From the NCBI GenBank assembly GCA_963721065.1, contig CAVRHO010000001.1, positions 682,001 through 746,000 of the forward strand: 64,000 nt of DNA, in the 5' to 3' direction. The DNA is from CAWBLP01 sp963721065. GTDB lineage: Bacteria > Pseudomonadota > Alphaproteobacteria > Acetobacterales > Acetobacteraceae. The notes under the pieces were generated by a model that ran no database searches, had not been told where the DNA came from, and was given only the letters and a program-made list of their open reading frames with translations. This document shows, piece by piece, positions 1-8,191 of the stretch. The first letter of the stretch is position 1; every line of letters begins with the position of its first letter. The position numbers were made by a program, and so were the translations under genes.

Positions 1-296
1 GCCGACTTGGCGTTCGGGTTCCGCACGGCGAAGTAGCTGCCCATCAGCTCGTCGGCGAAATCCAGTTCGCCGCCGGCCAGCAGCTCCAGGCTGACCGGGT
101 CCACGACCACCTTCGCCCCGGCCCGCTCGATCACCAGGTCATCGGGCTGGGTGCTGTCATCCAGCTCAAAGGTGTACTGAAAGCCCGAACATCCACCGGC
201 CAGCACCGCAACGCGTAACGCGGCGGCACGACCCTCGGTGGCGACGATCTCGGCGATGCGGGAGGCGGCCCGCTCAGTGACGGCGAACTGTTCCAT
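1..296 (-). CDS. erpA: HesB/IscA-family Fe-S cluster carrier (ErpA-like), C-terminus cut by window edge
   Basis: A-type carrier protein that receives Fe-S clusters and delivers them to apo-proteins in the cytoplasm. Seen: 98 codons from an ATG at 296, with TERAASRIAEI near the start, then LAGGCSGFQY placing the first conserved cysteine at residue 36, followed by LDDSTQPDDLVIERAG and the late DELMGSYFAVRNPNAKS segment. The family's second cysteine pair (CGCG) would lie just beyond base 1 and is not visible. Spacing matches ErpA/IscA proteins of about 110 residues. Which paralogue this is (ErpA, IscA, SufA) cannot be fixed without the C-terminus; the longer first half resembles ErpA. It is transcribed away from the regulator to its right. 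Confidence 0.85.
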   Translation of the reverse strand, partial: MEQFAVTERAASRIAEIVATEGRAAALRVAVLAGGCSGFQYTFELDDSTQPDDLVIERAGAKVVVDPVSLELLAGGELDFADELMGSYFAVRNPNAKS

Positions 297-473
297 ACCG
301 CAGAAAATAGGCGGGACCGGGGTGGAATTGAAGCCTCCGTGCGCCGGTGTCGTGCGATGCGCCGCGCGGACGGGCCGTGGCTCATGGTCGGTCCGCCAGG
401 CGGACATCTCGGGAAGCTGATCGAACCGGCGCAACCGCGCAAGTCGTCGGCTTCGTGATGGGCATGATCACGG

Positions 474-1262
474 TCATGCCCGCGTTGAACCAACCAGCAT
501 GGTCAGTTTCAGCTCCGGATGGCCGACGATGGCGAAGGTGGTCTGCTGGTAGCGCACAAAACCATCGACCGGGTGGTTGAAGGTGCGTTCGCCCCCTTCG
601 CGGTCCAGCACCGCGTGCTGGTCCCAGAACGCGGCGAAGGCCTGGCTCTCGCGCGTCAGGTCCGCCACCAGGCCGTCGAGCGCGGGATCGCGCAGATGCG
701 TGCCGCAGGCGGCGCGGAATTCCGCGACCACCCGGCGGGCGCGCTCCGGCCAGTCGCAGATCAACGATCGCGCTTCCGGCTGCAGGAAGATGAAGCGCAG
801 CAGGTTGCGCTGCCCGGGCCGATCCAGCCACCCGGCAAACAGTCGCTCGGCCGGCCGGTTCCAGCCACACGCCGTCCAGGTGCGGTCCAGCAGATAGGCC
901 GGGGCGGTCATCGCCGCCAGGCATCCCAGCACGGCAGGCGGCACGCTCTCGGCGGCAATTTCGCCGTCCTCGGGGTCGCGCCGGCCGGCCAGTTCGAACA
1001 GATAGGCCCGTTCCGCCCGGCTCAGCCGCAGCGCCCGGGCAAGCCGGGCCAGGGCGGCCGGAGACATGGAGACGTCGCGGCCCTGCTCGATCCAGGTGTA
1101 CCAGGTGGGGCTGAGGCCGCAGAGTTGGGCCACTTCCTCCCGCCGCAATCCCGGCGTACGCCGCCGGCCACCTGGCGGGACGCCCAACGCGGCCGGCGCC
1201 AGCCGGTTCCGCTGCGCCCGGATGAAGGCACCCAGTGCCCGTCGTTGCTCGATCGAAGCCAT
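474..1262 (-). CDS. XRE-family HTH regulator with MmyB-like ligand domain
   Basis: A 262-residue transcription factor. Residues about 10-80 form the helix-turn-helix: RTPGLRREEVAQLCGLSPTWYTWIEQGR is the hallmark of the MmyB subgroup, whose N-terminal LGAFIRAQRNRL and LRREEVA are also present. The remaining 170 residues (AYLLDRTWTACGWNRPAERLFAGW onward, ending HPELKLTMLVGSTRA) match the MmyB-like PAS-type domain thought to bind a small hydrophobic ligand. The ATG at 1262 is 98 bp from the divergent permease start, and a palindrome lies immediately upstream, so autoregulation and control of the permease are likely (inference). The ligand is unknown. Confidence 0.88.
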   Translation of the reverse strand: MASIEQRRALGAFIRAQRNRLAPAALGVPPGGRRRTPGLRREEVAQLCGLSPTWYTWIEQGRDVSMSPAALARLARALRLSRAERAYLFELAGRRDPEDGEIAAESVPPAVLGCLAAMTAPAYLLDRTWTACGWNRPAERLFAGWLDRPGQRNLLRFIFLQPEARSLICDWPERARRVVAEFRAACGTHLRDPALDGLVADLTRESQAFAAFWDQHAVLDREGGERTFNHPVDGFVRYQQTTFAIVGHPELKLTMLVGSTRA

Positions 1263-1263
1263 G

Positions 1264-1298
1264 CCGGTTGCCGGTATGATTTATACCAGGATAACCGG
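1264..1298. promoter_or_regulatory. candidate operator between the XRE regulator and the AEC permease
   Basis: The divergent spacer holds a perfect 5+5 inverted repeat GGTAT-gattt-ATACC (1273-1287). An outer inverted pair CCGGTT (1264-1269) and AACCGG (1293-1298) is nested around it, its centre offset by one base. It starts 11 bp upstream of the regulator ATG, where bound repressor would block transcription of the regulator. It is the most AT-rich stretch in the spacer. Which protein binds is inferred from position only. Confidence 0.5.
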
Positions 1299-1359
1299 AC
1301 CTCTTAAACCGGGGTAGCAGGGGCGCTACAGGGCGTCCGCTCGATTGGAAACCGGCACA

Positions 1360-2283
1360 ATGCATATTGCGACCCTGGTTCTTCCGGTGTTTGCCGTCAT
1401 CCTCGCCGGCTGGCTGGCCGGTGCGTTGGGCTATCTGCCGCGTGCCCTCGCGGAGGCGGTCATCAAGTTCGCCTACACGGTCGCCATGCCGGCGCTGATT
1501 TTCCAGACGATTGCCGAACAATCGATCGGTGCGCTGCTCAACTGGCGGTTCCTCGCCGCGTTCGGCGGCGGTACCAGCCTGTGCTTCGTGGCGGTGTTCC
1601 TGGCGGCGCGGTTTCGGCGGGGCGGCGGACTGGGCGACAGCGCGGTGTTCGCCGCCTCCGCGGCCATGACCAACACCGGCTTCGTCGCCCTGCCGATCCT
1701 GCAGGCCCTGTATGGGGCACGCGGCGTGCTGATGGCGGCGGTGGCCACGCTGTTCATCGCCGTGGTGCTGTTTCCGGCACTGATCGGCCTGTTGGAACTC
1801 GAGGGAGAACGCCGGACAGGGCATGTCGGCGTGATCGGGCTCGCGCGCCAGGTGCTGATCAACCCGGTGATGCTGTCCACGCTGGTCGGCCTGGGTTGGT
1901 CGCTCGCGGGTCTGCCGCTGCCGCCGCCGCTTGCCGCCGTTACCGGGCTTCTTGGCGGCGCCCTGACCCCCTGCGCACTGTTCGCGGTGGGGCTGGGCCT
2001 GTCGATCGCCGACATGCGTGCCGGCCTGGGCGAGACGGCGGTGCTGACGGCGATCAAGCTTACGGTGACGCCTCTGGTGGTGTACGGGTTGTGCCTGCTG
2101 TTCCGGCTGAATGCGTTCGAGACCGTCGCCGCGGTCGTGTGCGCCGCGGTGCCGACCGCGAAGACGGCCTATGTGCTGGCCGGTGCCTACCGCGTGGAAA
2201 GCAGTGTCGCGGCGTCCACCATCTCCCTGACGACGGTATTGTCGGTCCCGACGCTGCTGCTGTGGCTGTACGCACTGGTCTGA
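1360..2283 (+). CDS. AEC-family (auxin efflux carrier type) permease
   Basis: Inner-membrane transporter of about 307 residues with roughly ten hydrophobic segments split in two halves. It opens MHIATLVLPVFAVILAGWLAG, typical of AEC permeases, and contains VAMPALIFQTIAE and the second-half LINPVMLSTLVGLGWSLAGLPLPPP and TAIKLTVTPLVVYGLC. Family members export organic acids or other anions. The ATG at 1360 is preferred over an in-frame TTG at 1345 because homologues begin at this hydrophobic helix. Divergence from the MmyB-type regulator suggests that its ligand is, or resembles, the transported compound. The substrate is not predictable from sequence. Confidence 0.85.
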   Translation: MHIATLVLPVFAVILAGWLAGALGYLPRALAEAVIKFAYTVAMPALIFQTIAEQSIGALLNWRFLAAFGGGTSLCFVAVFLAARFRRGGGLGDSAVFAASAAMTNTGFVALPILQALYGARGVLMAAVATLFIAVVLFPALIGLLELEGERRTGHVGVIGLARQVLINPVMLSTLVGLGWSLAGLPLPPPLAAVTGLLGGALTPCALFAVGLGLSIADMRAGLGETAVLTAIKLTVTPLVVYGLCLLFRLNAFETVAAVVCAAVPTAKTAYVLAGAYRVESSVAASTISLTTVLSVPTLLLWLYALV

Positions 2284-2447
2284 CACCGACCGGCATGGAA
2301 CCCGGCCCGCAGCCGACGCCGAAACCACGTCGTGGCGGGCGCGGGGCCGCCCTTCACGATGAAACGGAAAGCGCCCGTTTCCCCTGAGCCGGCGGGCCCG
2401 CGACAGGCGCCTACCATGGGTGGCCGTCGGCACTCCGGTGGGGAATT

Positions 2448-2500
2448 TTGCTGATTGGGACAGTGAAAGTCGTGGATGGCCGGCCTCCGCCGGCCATGAC
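2448..2500 (+). repeat. dispersed composite repeat, 5' half
   Basis: Matches the window-wide repeat: a TTTGCTGAT-like leader, gaaagtcgtgg, then the palindrome ATGGCCGGC-ctcc-GCCGGCCAT at 2476-2497 and trailing gacgctg. The 3' half of this copy has been replaced by the tandem array that follows. Any RNA from here would form a strong 9 bp stem with a four-base loop. Confidence 0.8.
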
Positions 2501-2501
2501 G

Positions 2502-2728
2502 CTGGATGACTGGCCGTGCGTTGGATGACTGGCCGTGCGTTGGATGACTGGCCGTGCGTGGGATGATGCTGTGCGTTGGATGACCGGCCGTGCGTTGGAT
2601 GACCGGCCGTGCGTTGGATGACTGGCCGTGCATTGGATGACCGGCCGTGCGTTGGATGACTGGCCGTGCATTGGATAGCCGTCCGTCCGTTGGATGACCG
2701 TCCGTGCGTCGGATGATCGTCCTTGCGT
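2502..2728. repeat. 19 bp minisatellite, about 12 units
   Basis: Units of the form TTGGATGACTGGCCGTGCG repeat head to tail with one or two substitutions each; the fourth is shortened to 17 bp. The array begins at the ctg that follows the palindrome of the dispersed repeat and ends at tcaaacagg. It therefore occupies the place of the element's ordinary CTGAACGGCTGACCGTGTGT-CAAAC segment and looks like an internal expansion of that copy. Together with the repeat before it, this accounts for the 495 bp between the permease and the CYTH-CHAD gene; no coding sequence is credible there. Confidence 0.9.
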
Positions 2729-2778
2729 CAAACAGGACCGTGCCAAACCTAACCGTGTCCAACATTACGGCCTTGGTG

Positions 2779-4287
2779 TCAGAACGGCAGCGGTGTCGCC
2801 TTGAACCTCCGCCAGTCCTTCTGCAGACGCTGCCGGGCCTGCACCTGCCGCGCCGAGGCCCAGTCAGCGAGCGCCCCCACCGCCGGGGTCAGCTCCGCCT
2901 GGCGATCACCACCAAGGCGCTCGGCCATGGCGACAGCCGTAACCGCGTCGTTCAGCGCGCCCAGGTGCTTCTGAAGGGCCTTGCAGCCATGCAGGTACTG
3001 TTTCACCGCCTTGTGCGGCGCAAGCGGTGCCAGGAACGCGACGCTGTAACGCAGCTTCTTCAGCGCCTTGCGCAGCGCATGCAACGCGGCATCGGACCGC
3101 TGGTCGAGGTGACGGCCACGCCGCCGCACGGCATGCGCGCGGCGTCCGACCAGGTCCGGCGCGATCGCCGCCAGCGCCGTGCCGGCCGCGTCACCCACCG
3201 CCACGGTCGTATCGTCGGCCCATGCCGCGAGGCCGAGCACCACGGCGGTGAATGCCGGCCCGCGCAGCTCCGCGGTGACGCGGTCGTGGGCGGCGGTGCG
3301 CTGCGACGCGGCAGGCGCGCGCAGCAGGGCGAGCCAGTGGCTGGCAACGCCGTCCTGTTCCGCTGCCGCGAGCGTCTCGGTGCAGAACACGTCCCAGTCG
3401 CGCGCTTCGCCGAACACGCGGCCCAGGCGGCGCAGTTCACCGGTGAACCGCGCCTCGGCATGCGGTTCCAGCAAGGGGCGGAACAGCACGAGGGCGGCCC
3501 GCAGGCGGCGGATCGCGACGCGGATCTGGTGCACGCCTTCCACCGCGCCGGCTTCCGCGGCGGGTTGATTGGCCATCAGGGTTGCCAGCGTGGCGGCGAC
3601 GATGCGGCGGAATGCGTCGCCCGCGGCAATGTCGCGCGGCAGATCGAGATCCGCCTGTTTCACCGCGTCGCGCGGTCGCCCGGTGCACAACCGCCAGCCG
3701 CGATCCGCCTTGCTCTCGGCACCGAGCGCCATCGGCAGCGCGGCGTGCAGTTCGGCGGCCAGGCGATAGAGCCAGGACGGATCGCCGGCCTTCAGTTCCA
3801 GCTCCAGCTCGTGGATATCCTCCGTCGCGTCGCCGGCCTGCACATGGCCGCGGTCCAGCGCCAGCTCGATCGTGGCGCCGTCGCGCTGGAGCGTCCGCAG
3901 CACGCGACGGACGTCGGTGACGAACACCGGCCGTACCCCGTCGAGGCCCCGCAGGTGCGGCGGAAGCGGCGTCTCGGCCAGGCGGTCGAGGTCCGGCTGC
4001 CCGGACATCACCGGCCATTCCCATTCCCCGCGGGCGAAGGCCCCGTCATTTGCCTGGCGCAGCTTCAGCGTCTGAATGTGCTGGCGACCGCGCCGGCGCA
4101 CCCGAAAGCTGGCGCCGGCCTGCGCCAGGTCCCATCCGGGCGTGTCATAGTAGGTCGTGACATTGTGCTGCGTGTGCGTGCCGACGAGGCCGGCCTGCAG
4201 CGCCGGATGTGCGTCCAGCGCGGGGAGGGCATCGGCCGGCAGGCGGAACTTGACTTCCACCTCCAGCGGCTCGGTTGCGTGCTTCAT
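2779..4287 (-). CDS. CYTH and CHAD domain-containing protein
   Basis: A 502-residue two-domain protein. The N-terminal CYTH (triphosphate tunnel metalloenzyme) domain starts with the signature ExExK (E9, E11, K13) and has SFRVRRRG and QTLKLR strands plus ELELELKAGD, the acidic and basic tunnel residues that bind triphosphates and divalent metal. The C-terminal CHAD domain (about 215-500) is helical and rich in conserved His/Arg/Lys: GVHQIRVAIRRLRAALVLF and ALHALRKALKKLRYS. CHAD domains associate with polyphosphate granules, and CYTH-CHAD proteins are regarded as inorganic triphosphatases or polyphosphate-associated enzymes. An upstream in-frame TTG (4329) is possible, but the ATG at 4287 fits the family start. 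It lies 48 bp downstream of the flavin monooxygenase gene on the same strand. Confidence 0.9.
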   Translation of the reverse strand: MKHATEPLEVEVKFRLPADALPALDAHPALQAGLVGTHTQHNVTTYYDTPGWDLAQAGASFRVRRRGRQHIQTLKLRQANDGAFARGEWEWPVMSGQPDLDRLAETPLPPHLRGLDGVRPVFVTDVRRVLRTLQRDGATIELALDRGHVQAGDATEDIHELELELKAGDPSWLYRLAAELHAALPMALGAESKADRGWRLCTGRPRDAVKQADLDLPRDIAAGDAFRRIVAATLATLMANQPAAEAGAVEGVHQIRVAIRRLRAALVLFRPLLEPHAEARFTGELRRLGRVFGEARDWDVFCTETLAAAEQDGVASHWLALLRAPAASQRTAAHDRVTAELRGPAFTAVVLGLAAWADDTTVAVGDAAGTALAAIAPDLVGRRAHAVRRRGRHLDQRSDAALHALRKALKKLRYSVAFLAPLAPHKAVKQYLHGCKALQKHLGALNDAVTAVAMAERLGGDRQAELTPAVGALADWASARQVQARQRLQKDWRRFKATPLPF

Positions 4288-4335
4288 GGTACTGCCGAAC
4301 GCGTGAGCGCGACCGGCGTTGCGCTGCAAGCCCGC

Positions 4336-5686
4336 TCACCCGGTCCAGCGCGCGGCGGCCGCGGGATGTCCGTCCGGCAGCCGGTCGCCCAGGCCGAACA
4401 GCTTCTGCCGATAGGTGCCCGGGGCGTACTCCCGCTTGTAGGCGCCGCGTTCCTGCAGCACCGGGACCAGCAGATCGACGATGTCGTCGATGCATTCCGG
4501 CACCACCGTGCGTGCCAGGTTGAAGCCGTCCACGTCACCATCGTTCACCCAGGACAGCAGTTCGTCGGCGACCTGGTCCGGCGAACCGACGATCGGCGGC
4601 TGACGGCTGCCCAGTACGAAGCGGTCGATCAGCATGCGCTTGGTCCAGCCGGGGCCCAGCGCGCCGGCGATCGCCTCGACATTGGAGCGGATCGCCTGGG
4701 TGGGTGCGTCGTCGATCGGCTGGTCCATGCCGTAGCGGCCGAAGTCGATGCCGAGGGAGGCGGCGGCATGCGCCAGCGCGCCTTCCACGCTGGCATGGGC
4801 GCGGTACTCCGCCAGCTTGTCCTGCGCCTCCCGTTCCGTGCGGCCGACCACGACGGTGGCGCCCAGGAACACCAGGATCGGCCGTGGCGCCGCCCGGCTG
4901 CGCAGGTCGGTGACGATGCGGCGCACATTGGGCTTGCTGCTGGGGTTCACGAACATGCACTCGGCATGCTGCGCGGCGAACACGCGCCCGCGGTCGGAGG
5001 CGCCGGCCTGGTACAGCACCGGCGTACGCTGTGGCGAAGGCTCCCACAGCGGCAGCGCATCCACGCGGAACTGCCGGCCCTGGTGGCGCACGTTCCGCAC
5101 CCGCGCGGGATCGGTGTAGATGCCGCGGTCGCGGTCGCGGATCACCGCGTCGTCGCGCCAGCCGCCTTCCCACAGCGCATACATCACCGCCATGTATTCG
5201 TCGGCGAGGTCGTAGCGGTTGTCGTGCTCCATCTGCGCCGTGAAGCCCATGGCGCGGGCGGCGCTGTCCAGGTAGCCCGTGACGATGTTCCAGCCGATGC
5301 GTCCGCGCGTCAGGTGGTCCATCGTCGCCATGCGCCGTGCGAACAGGAAGGGCGGCTCGTAGGCCAGGTTGCAGGTGACGCCGAAGCCCAGGTGCGTGGT
5401 GGCGTGCGCCATCGCCGGCACCAGGGCGAGCGGGTCCAGCAGCGGAATCTGCACGGCACTGCGCAGGGAGGGATCGGGGGATTGCTGGTACACGTCGTAC
5501 ACGCCCGAGAACGTCGGCGAGGAACAGGCCGTCGAACAGCCCGCGCTCCAGCGTGCGGGCGAGCGACACCCAGTGGTCGAGGTTGGTGTAGTCGGGCGAG
5601 CGGTCCCGCGGGTGAGTCCACATACCGTGCTGGATGTGGCCGACGCAGGCCATGTCGAACGCGTTGAAGCGGATCTGTCGGGGCAT
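4336..5686 (-). pseudogene. NtaA/SnaA/DszA-type LLM flavin-dependent monooxygenase, single-base frameshift
   Basis: FMNH2-dependent monooxygenase of the luciferase-like TIM-barrel superfamily (nitrilotriacetate monooxygenase component A group). From the ATG at 5686 the frame reads MPRQIRFNAFDMACVGHIQH and LFLADVLG, then fails; the continuation VYDVYQQSPDPSLR through the C-terminus near 4336 is in another frame. One extra base around 5503-5507 (minus strand GGGCGTG) explains it, and the joined product would be about 449 residues, the usual family length. The conserved RIGWNIVTGYLDSAARAMGF and ERGAYKREYAPGTYRQKLFG segments are intact, so the gene is otherwise well preserved. This is either a recent mutation or a sequencing error. 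The substrate is unknown. Confidence 0.85.
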
Positions 5687-5830
5687 GGGGTGGGAGCGGC
5701 CTTCCCGGGGGTGAGTTTTCGAGGGATCGGAATAGCGGGCATCGGGCCTGGCTGCCAGCCGGGGGAGGGCTTGGTTGGGGCTCTGCAGGTCTGTTCCGTT
5801 AGGTCGTGGTTTGTTGGTTCGTTCGTATTT

Positions 5831-5991
5831 TTACCACAGAGTTGCACCAAGTTCCACACAGAGTTTCACAGAATAACTATTATTGCGCTTCGCGCTTTCG
5901 GTGTGAAGACACCCAACGTCAATCCACTGCGCGAAGCGCCAATATAATTTTCTGTGAAACTCTGTGCGGAACTTAGTGAAACTCTGTGGTA
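5831..5991. repeat. long imperfect inverted repeat upstream of the GxxExxY gene
   Basis: Left arm 5831-5895 (taccacagagtt...cacagagtttcacaga...gcgcttcgcgc) pairs with right arm 5929-5991 (gcgcgaagcgcc...tctgtgaaactctgtg...actctgtggta). Arms are about 63-65 nt and around 80 percent complementary by eye, with a loop of about 33 nt. The arms are much richer in A+T than the surroundings and contain direct repeats of cacagagttt. It fills the spacer between the LLM gene start and the GxxExxY start. Transcribed, it would form a very long hairpin. Confidence 0.85.
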
Positions 5992-6093
5992 GAATTTTCT
6001 CTCACTGTCGCCCTCAAACACGACCCGCATGATTAACCACGCATAAACAAATCCATGCCACCTCTCCAACCTCCCAGCCCCCGGAGCACCGGC

Positions 6094-6471
6094 ATGGATC
6101 AAGCCCTCAACGCCCTCACGCACCGAATCATCGGCCTCGCGATGCAGGTGCACACCCAACTCGGCCCCGGACTGCTGGAGAGCGCCTACGAACACAGCCT
6201 CTGCCACGAGTTCGGCTGTAACGACATTCCCTACCAACGCCAGCAACCTCTGCCACTCGACTACAAAGGGACCCGCCTCGACTGCGGCTACCGGGCCAAC
6301 ATCATTGTTGACCGAAAGGTGGTTCTCGAACTCAAGTCGCTCGACCAGATCGCGCCCCTGCACGAGGCCCAGCTCCTGACCTATCTCCGCCTGAGCCGGT
6401 GCCGCATCGGCCTGCTGCTCAACTTCAACACGCTGTCGCTGAAGGACGGCATCCGCCGGCGCGTTCTCTGA
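6094..6471 (+). CDS. GxxExxY family protein
   Basis: A 125-residue protein of the GxxExxY family (named for a conserved motif, seen here as LGPGLLESAYEHSLCHEF). Other family features are HRIIGLAMQVHTQLG before the motif, the Y-Q-R-Q-P-L-x-Y-K-G stretch, and KVVLELKSLDQIAPLHEAQLLTYLRLSRCRIGLLLNFN, which resembles a PD-(D/E)XK-like nuclease core (E-x-K in LELKS). Its biochemical role is not established. The ATG at 6094 has a GGAG eight bases upstream and is preferred to 6055. Family members in other genomes often sit next to cacggag-type repeats, as here, so the gene and the upstream inverted repeat may form one unit (inference). Confidence 0.85.
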   Translation: MDQALNALTHRIIGLAMQVHTQLGPGLLESAYEHSLCHEFGCNDIPYQRQQPLPLDYKGTRLDCGYRANIIVDRKVVLELKSLDQIAPLHEAQLLTYLRLSRCRIGLLLNFNTLSLKDGIRRRVL

Positions 6472-6474
6472 CCC

Positions 6475-7887
6475 TCACCGCCGCGCCCAGCCGCGCAGCA
6501 GCATCAGCGCCGCCATCACCACGGAAATCACGCCCGCCACCCGGAACGCGCCCTGGAAGCCGGACAGAAACGCCGGGGCCGCCGCCACGCCGCTGTGCAG
6601 CGCCGCGCCGCGCAGGCCCTGGAAGACCAGCATCAGAACTGTCGCACCGGTCACCACGCCGACCGTGCGGGTCATCATCACCAGGCTGCCGGCGACACCG
6701 CGGGCCTCGCGTGGGATCGTGGCAGTGGCGATGTCGAAATACGCCACCTGGAACAGGCCCAAGCCACTGCCCTGCAGGAACATCGCCCCAACCAGCAGGG
6801 CCAGGTTGGCGTGCAGGGCGGTCAGGCTGATCAGGCCTTGTCCCACCGCCATCGCCACCGCCCCGGCGAGCGCCAGCCGGCGGGGCGGGATCGTACCGGT
6901 CCACCGCCCGGCCAGCGGTGCCGCCAGCATTACGCCGAAATTCGATGTCGCCAGGATCGCGCCCTGCACCGACACCGGCAGGCCGCTGAAGCGGTCCAGG
7001 TAGAACGGCACCAGCAGAAGCACCGCGAACGCCGCCACGTTCAGCGCCGTCTGCGCCGCATTCGCCAGGCTGAAATCCAGGTTACGGAAGAAGCGCAGCT
7101 CCAGGATCGGCTGCGGCGTGTGCAGCTCCCGCCAGATGAACCCGGCCGCGCTGAGCACCGCCAGTACGCCGGCGAGCACCGCACCGGTGGCGTTGTGTTC
7201 GACATCACGCAACTGGTTCAGTGTCAGCAGGAATGCGCTGATCGCCAGCACCAGCAGCGCGGCCCCGGCCGCGTCGAAACGGTCCCGTCCGGTGCGGTTG
7301 GAGGAGGCCGGCAGGCCCCAGCCCAGAACGAAGGCGACGAACGCCAGCGGCGCGCGCGCCCAGAACACCGCGGGCCAGCCCCATTCCGCCACCAGCAGGC
7401 CCGCCAGCAGCGGTCCCAGCGCACCCCCCAGGCCGAACAGCATGGTGTAGATGCCCAGGATGCGCGTGCGCTGCGACTCGGGATACAGGCCGGTGACCAG
7501 AGCGGCGCCGCAGCTCAATACCAGCGCGGCCCCTACGCCCTGCAGCACCCGCGCGCCAAGCAGCCAGGGGAAGGCGGGGGCGGTGGCGCAGAGCAGGAAG
7601 GCGATGCAGCTCCAGCCGCAGCCCAGCAGGAAGATGCGGCGATAGCCCAGCATGTCGCCGACGCGGCCGAACACCAGCATCAGTGCCGCGTAAGTCAGCG
7701 TGTAGGAAATGATGACCCACTGAATCGCCGGGATCGGCAGGTGGAAGGCGCGGACGATGTCCGGAAACGCGACATTCACCGCCGAGTCGAACGGCACCGC
7801 CAGGGTCCCGAGGCACACCACGACCAGGCCCAGCGCGGGCGGCAGGGTGCCGGTGCGGCGTACAGGAAAAAGGCCAGGGCGCGTCAT
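6475..7887 (-). CDS. DHA2-family MFS drug:H+ antiporter (14 TM)
   Basis: A 470-residue inner-membrane exporter with about 14 hydrophobic helices. Seen: GTLAVPFDSAVNVAFPDIVRAF in TM1 (the D-x-x-x-x-N-V-A-x-P pattern of the DHA2 group), IQWVIISYTLTYAALMLVFGRVGDMLGYRR with the MFS loop motif, and the antiporter motif C-like GALGPLLAGLL. The most likely role is proton-driven efflux of a toxic compound; the substrate is unknown. It lies 34 bp downstream of the HU gene on the same strand, and its stop is three bases from the stop of the convergent GxxExxY gene. Confidence 0.88.
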   Translation of the reverse strand: MTRPGLFPVRRTGTLPPALGLVVVCLGTLAVPFDSAVNVAFPDIVRAFHLPIPAIQWVIISYTLTYAALMLVFGRVGDMLGYRRIFLLGCGWSCIAFLLCATAPAFPWLLGARVLQGVGAALVLSCGAALVTGLYPESQRTRILGIYTMLFGLGGALGPLLAGLLVAEWGWPAVFWARAPLAFVAFVLGWGLPASSNRTGRDRFDAAGAALLVLAISAFLLTLNQLRDVEHNATGAVLAGVLAVLSAAGFIWRELHTPQPILELRFFRNLDFSLANAAQTALNVAAFAVLLLVPFYLDRFSGLPVSVQGAILATSNFGVMLAAPLAGRWTGTIPPRRLALAGAVAMAVGQGLISLTALHANLALLVGAMFLQGSGLGLFQVAYFDIATATIPREARGVAGSLVMMTRTVGVVTGATVLMLVFQGLRGAALHSGVAAAPAFLSGFQGAFRVAGVISVVMAALMLLRGWARR

Positions 7888-7921
7888 GCGACCCTGGCCC
7901 CGATAGTCGCCGTCGTGTGGT

Positions 7922-8191
7922 TCAGACTGCCTTCTTCAGCGTGGGCGATGCCTTGAACCGCACAGTCTTGCCCGCCTTCACCTTGATCGATTCGCCGGTG
8001 CGCGGGTTCAGCCCTTTGCGCGCCTTGGTCTTGCGCACAGTAAAAGTACCAAAGCTCGGCAGTGTAAACTTGCCGTTCCTTTTCAGCTCTTTGACGATCG
8101 CGTCCATCAGTGCGCCCGCGGTCCGGTTGGCCGCCGCTCCGGTAAGGTCGGCCGAATCCTGGATGACCTGGGCGAGGAAGGCTTTCGACAT
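7922..8191 (-). CDS. HU-family nucleoid DNA-binding protein
   Basis: An 89-residue HU/IHF-type architectural protein. The helical half (MSKAFLAQVIQDSADLTGAAANRTAGALMDAIVKEL) forms the dimer body. The beta-arm region has GKFTLPSFGTFTVRKTKARKGLNPRTGESIKVKAGKTVRFKAS, including the R-x-G-x-N-P-R-T-G tip that inserts into the minor groove. AAGGAGC lies a few bases before the ATG. Length and motifs are standard. It is not one of the longer alanine-rich-tailed variants. Confidence 0.95.
   Translation of the reverse strand: MSKAFLAQVIQDSADLTGAAANRTAGALMDAIVKELKRNGKFTLPSFGTFTVRKTKARKGLNPRTGESIKVKAGKTVRFKASPTLKKAV

Noticed and set aside
2502..2728. CRISPR array
   Set aside because: Repeats are 19 bp and directly adjacent, with no unique spacers; no cas genes are present. 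The same holds for the other tandem arrays.
2704..5667. A 987-codon open frame on the plus strand opposite the CYTH-CHAD and LLM genes
   Set aside because: Its product is Arg/Gly/His-rich with no domain; it is the antisense of two recognisable genes, a common artefact at this GC content.
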